DNA of 64,000 nucleotides from Sphingomonas crocodyli. Its GTDB lineage: Bacteria; Pseudomonadota; Alphaproteobacteria; Sphingomonadales; Sphingomonadaceae. The notes under the pieces are model-generated. The model was not told the DNA's origin. It did no database searches and was given only the letters and a program-made list of their open reading frames with translations. The DNA is taken from assembly GCF_004005865.1 (NCBI RefSeq), contig NZ_SACN01000001.1, positions 620,001-684,000 of the forward strand, written 5' to 3'. Positions 61,487 through 64,000 of this stretch are shown here, piece after piece; position 1 is the first letter of the stretch; the number at the start of each line of letters is the position of its first letter. A program made the position numbers and the translations under genes.

Positions 61487-64000
61487 CTAAAGCCCTAAGC
61501 GGACATCCTCATTATCTCGAACGCTCAAACGCTCACGTGCAAGGAGTGTGCGCGCTTGGTTGACGAGTTCAGCGAGCATCGCTGGACTGACTGTCACTGC
61601 AGCTCTTATCCGAAGCGAGAGCTTCTGAAACCGTTCGAGGGCGGCTTGGTGTTGCTCAACCCATGAATCAAAGTCGGTCGGAGCCGTATCCGGCGGGGAC
61701 CGCATCAGAAAGTTCGTGCGAAGCTGCTGGCAATCTCGCGCAATGGCACGCGCCTGCAAGCGCTCCCAGAAATCTGTCTGATCGAGGCGCGATGTCGCGG
61801 CCATTGCCCAGGAAAGACCCAGAACATCACCGAGGCGGTCATGAGCGCGTTCAACATCGAGCACATCCCAGCCGCGGCTTTGCGCCACGGTTGCGATCAC
61901 AGCCGCCTCAGACAAGCGATCTAGACGCATGATCTGCTGGACGATGGAATTGGTGGCGCTCAGCGCGTCTAGACGCTGGCGCAGGTCAATAGCTGCATTC
62001 GATGGAAGTTCATCGACAAGATCATGCTTATCGAGGCGCTCGACACCCGTCGAAAGTGCGGCGGCCATTGCGCCTGGCAGCGCGGAATGAGCGGCGCTGC
62101 GTAGAATGTTGGCGATATGCCGACGGGATATGCGCGCTGTGATATCGAGCAGTTCAAGGCGCGTTGTTTCAGCAACTGGCTCTGCTTCGATCGCTGCGAA
62201 GATATCTGAAAGCCCAAAGATCAGGTCGCACGCTAAATAGGCGCCAGCAACTCTTGCCAGGCTCACCCCTTCCTCTTCGGCGAGCTCGAATGGCGCTACC
62301 AAGCCAAGGCGATTGACGACGAGATTGGCGATCTTCGTTGCCAGGATCTCCCGGCGGAGCTGATGTTGGGTGATCGCGTCGGCGTGAATCTGCTGCATCG
62401 CGCGTGGAAAAGCGCGGCTGACGAGGGGTGAAAGAGCGGGATCGCTGGCAAGAGGCGAGATCTCGATGGCTCTCTGCAACGCGAGCTTTGCATGTGACAT
62501 GACGATGGCGAGTTCTGGACGGGTGAGGCCTCGCCCTTCTTTTGCCCTGCGGGCAAAGAGTTCGTCGCTGGAAAGCCCTTCGACGTTTCGGTCGAGCCCA
62601 TGCTGCTCCTCCAATTGGCATATCACAGCGACGTGAGAAGCCGTTTGATCTGGGCCTCCTAATGTAGCGACCGATAGAGCGAGTGCTTGCAGCCGATTAT
62701 CTTCCAGCACGAGACTGGCGACATCGTCGGTCATCGCTGCCAGCAGAGCATTGCGACTATCTGGTGTGAGCCGTTGCGATAGGACTTCGGCATTCAATGC
62801 GATCTTGATGTTGACCTCATTGTCTGAGCAATCGACGCCGGCGGAATTGTCGATAAAGTCCGTGTTCGAGCGTCCACCGAGTAGCCCGAATTCAATCCGG
62901 CCGGCTTGTGTGATCGACAGATTAGCCCCTTCGCCGATGACCTTTGCCCGTAACTCCCTGGCGTCCACACGGTTGGCGTCATTGGCGGTGTCCCGAGCCG
63001 CCAAATGTGGCTCTTCAACCGCTTTGATGTACGTGCCAATGCCGCCGAACCATAAGAGATCCACAGGGGCTTTGAGGATCGCTTTGATCAGGGTCGCAGG
63101 GTCATATGTACCTGCGGTGAGCCCGAGGGCGTCGGCGGCTTCGGGCGACAGCGCGATCGCCTTTTGCGATCTGGGATAGACGCCTCCGCCCGTCGAGATC
63201 AGCGAAGGATTATAGCTCTCCCAACTGCTGGTCGGCAGCGAGAATAGCCGCTCACGCTCTGTCCAACTGGTGGCGGGATCGGGGGACGGATCAATGAAGA
63301 TGTGTCGATGGTCGAACGCTGCAATGAGGCGGATCGAGCGGCTCAGAAGCATTCCATTGCCAAACACGTCACCCGACATGTCCCCACAGCCGGCAACCGT
63401 GACAGGGTCATTTTGAACGTCGACCCCCATCTCGGCGAAATGGCGCTGCACAGAGACCCAAGCTCCGCGCGCTGTGATGCCCATCGCTTTATGATCATAG
63501 CCGTTGGAGCCGCCGGATGCGAACGCGTCCCCTAGCCAGAAGCCTTGCTCGATAGCGATAGCGTTCGCGATATCGGAAAAGGTCGCTGTGCCCTTATCGG
63601 CTGCGACGACGAAATAGGGATCGTCGATATCGTGTCTGACAATGTCTTGAGGATGGATGATCGCGCCATCAACAACGTTGTCGGTCAACGACAGGAGCGC
63701 ACGAATGAAGACACGATAGCTTTCTGTACCTTCCGCGATCCAAGCAGATCGATCGTCGGGCGCTGGCAGGTTTTTGGGGTAGAAGCCTCCTTTGGCCCCT
63801 GTCGGTACGATGACGGCGTTCTTGACGATCTGGGCCTTGAGCAGTCCGAGAACTTCTGTCCGGAAGTCGTCACGGCGATCTGACCAACGCAGGCCGCCGC
63901 GAGCAATAGGCCCTCCTCGCAAATGGATCCCTTCGACGCGTGGGCTATAGACCCACACCTCCCGCCACGGCCGAGGAGCCGGTAGGCCTGGGATCTTCTC
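61487..64000 (-). CDS. NAD-specific glutamate dehydrogenase (large type), C-terminal part
   Basis: The frame stays open to the right edge, so only the last 837 residues or so of a protein normally near 1500-1600 are present. FVYSPRVEGIHLRGG-like words, GGLRWSDRRDDFRTEVLGL, PTGAKGGFYPKN, ADKGTATFSD, GGSNGYDHKAMGITARGAW and GDMSGDVFGNGML are diagnostic of the large bacterial NAD-GDH. It deaminates L-glutamate to 2-oxoglutarate. It is core nitrogen metabolism and unlikely to be part of the catabolic block, so it marks the chromosomal flank. The N-terminal regulatory part lies beyond the edge. Confidence 0.95.
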   Translation of the reverse strand, partial: EKIPGLPAPRPWREVWVYSPRVEGIHLRGGPIARGGLRWSDRRDDFRTEVLGLLKAQIVKNAVIVPTGAKGGFYPKNLPAPDDRSAWIAEGTESYRVFIRALLSLTDNVVDGAIIHPQDIVRHDIDDPYFVVAADKGTATFSDIANAIAIEQGFWLGDAFASGGSNGYDHKAMGITARGAWVSVQRHFAEMGVDVQNDPVTVAGCGDMSGDVFGNGMLLSRSIRLIAAFDHRHIFIDPSPDPATSWTERERLFSLPTSSWESYNPSLISTGGGVYPRSQKAIALSPEAADALGLTAGTYDPATLIKAILKAPVDLLWFGGIGTYIKAVEEPHLAARDTANDANRVDARELRAKVIGEGANLSITQAGRIEFGLLGGRSNTDFIDNSAGVDCSDNEVNIKIALNAEVLSQRLTPDSRNALLAAMTDDVASLVLEDNRLQALALSVATLGGPDQTASHVAVICQLEEQHGLDRNVEGLSSDELFARRAKEGRGLTRPELAIVMSHAKLALQRAIEISPLASDPALSPLVSRAFPRAMQQIHADAITQHQLRREILATKIANLVVNRLGLVAPFELAEEEGVSLARVAGAYLACDLIFGLSDIFAAIEAEPVAETTRLELLDITARISRRHIANILRSAAHSALPGAMAAALSTGVERLDKHDLVDELPSNAAIDLRQRLDALSATNSIVQQIMRLDRLSEAAVIATVAQSRGWDVLDVERAHDRLGDVLGLSWAMAATSRLDQTDFWERLQARAIARDCQQLRTNFLMRSPPDTAPTDFDSWVEQHQAALERFQKLSLRIRAAVTVSPAMLAELVNQARTLLARERLSVRDNEDVRLGL

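Noticed and set aside
1..64000. Search for CRISPR arrays, tRNAs, rRNA, transposases and integrases
   Set aside because: No regularly spaced repeats, cloverleaf-like segments, or DDE/tyrosine recombinase motifs were noticed by eye; short degenerate remnants could be missed.

Overview
The window (about 60% GC by eye, dense genes, no rRNA, tRNA, CRISPR or insertion sequence seen) looks like an alphaproteobacterial catabolic region, most likely from a sphingomonad (Sphingobium, Novosphingobium or Sphingomonas type). The reasons are three large TonB-dependent receptors sitting inside catabolic operons, LigAB-type ring-cleavage genes, a carbazole-dioxygenase-like (car) gene set split into small operons, and a very large NAD-glutamate dehydrogenase at the right edge. 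The genus is an inference; no taxonomic marker gene is present.

Layout. 1-159: end of an aldehyde dehydrogenase. 530-8563 (minus): hydantoinase/oxoprolinase pair 1, an FAD amine oxidase, an MFS carrier and an N,N-dimethylformamidase-like protein. 8986-10155: an M20 amidohydrolase. 10344-18666: a TonB receptor divergent from hydantoinase pair 2, then aspartase. 18929-21257: two envelope proteins and HU. 21407-35210: a LysR regulator divergent from a three-part flavin/iron-sulfur amine oxidase and an esterase, then a TonB receptor, an MFS carrier, hydantoinase pair 3 and a RidA protein. 35274-35392: a frameshifted HU remnant. 35460-61115: a GntR regulator and a long aromatic-degradation block. 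This block holds a meta-cleavage hydrolase, LigA/LigB dioxygenase, ferredoxin reductase, Rieske ferredoxin, aspartate dehydrogenase, CarAa-like oxygenase, a second Rieske oxygenase with a second LigB-fold dioxygenase, the hydratase/aldolase/acetaldehyde dehydrogenase lower pathway, an aldehyde dehydrogenase, a ThDP enzyme, a TonB receptor, a PQQ dehydrogenase, an FAH-family enzyme and a second esterase. 61223-64000: a small protein and the C-terminal part of NAD-glutamate dehydrogenase, probably the chromosomal backbone.

How the genes work together. Three repeated DNA motifs, found by reading the intergenic regions, divide the window into three putative regulons. (i) TGCATAC-N-GTATGCA palindromes, or variants of them, lie at 40196, 42534, 44691, 44784 and 53284, and a tandem half-site version lies at 36359. 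Together they precede nearly every operon between 36.3 and 61.1 kb; the obvious binder is the local GntR protein. (ii) CAT-N11-ATG, a LysR-type T-N11-A box, lies at 22450, 26650 and 30861. It precedes the amine-oxidase operon, the TonB receptor and hydantoinase pair 3; the obvious binder is the local LysR protein. (iii) A TCAATATATTGA-related element lies at 7012, 8703 and 12930, in the promoters of the left third, with no candidate regulator in view.

The likely theme is uptake of an aromatic or heteroaromatic nitrogen compound (TonB receptors and MFS carriers), opening of amide, lactam and ester bonds (HyuAB, DMFase-like, M20, esterases), oxidative deamination (FAD oxidases, RidA, aspartase, aspartate dehydrogenase), and dioxygenation with meta-cleavage of the ring to pyruvate and acetyl-CoA. 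The actual substrate cannot be read from the sequence.
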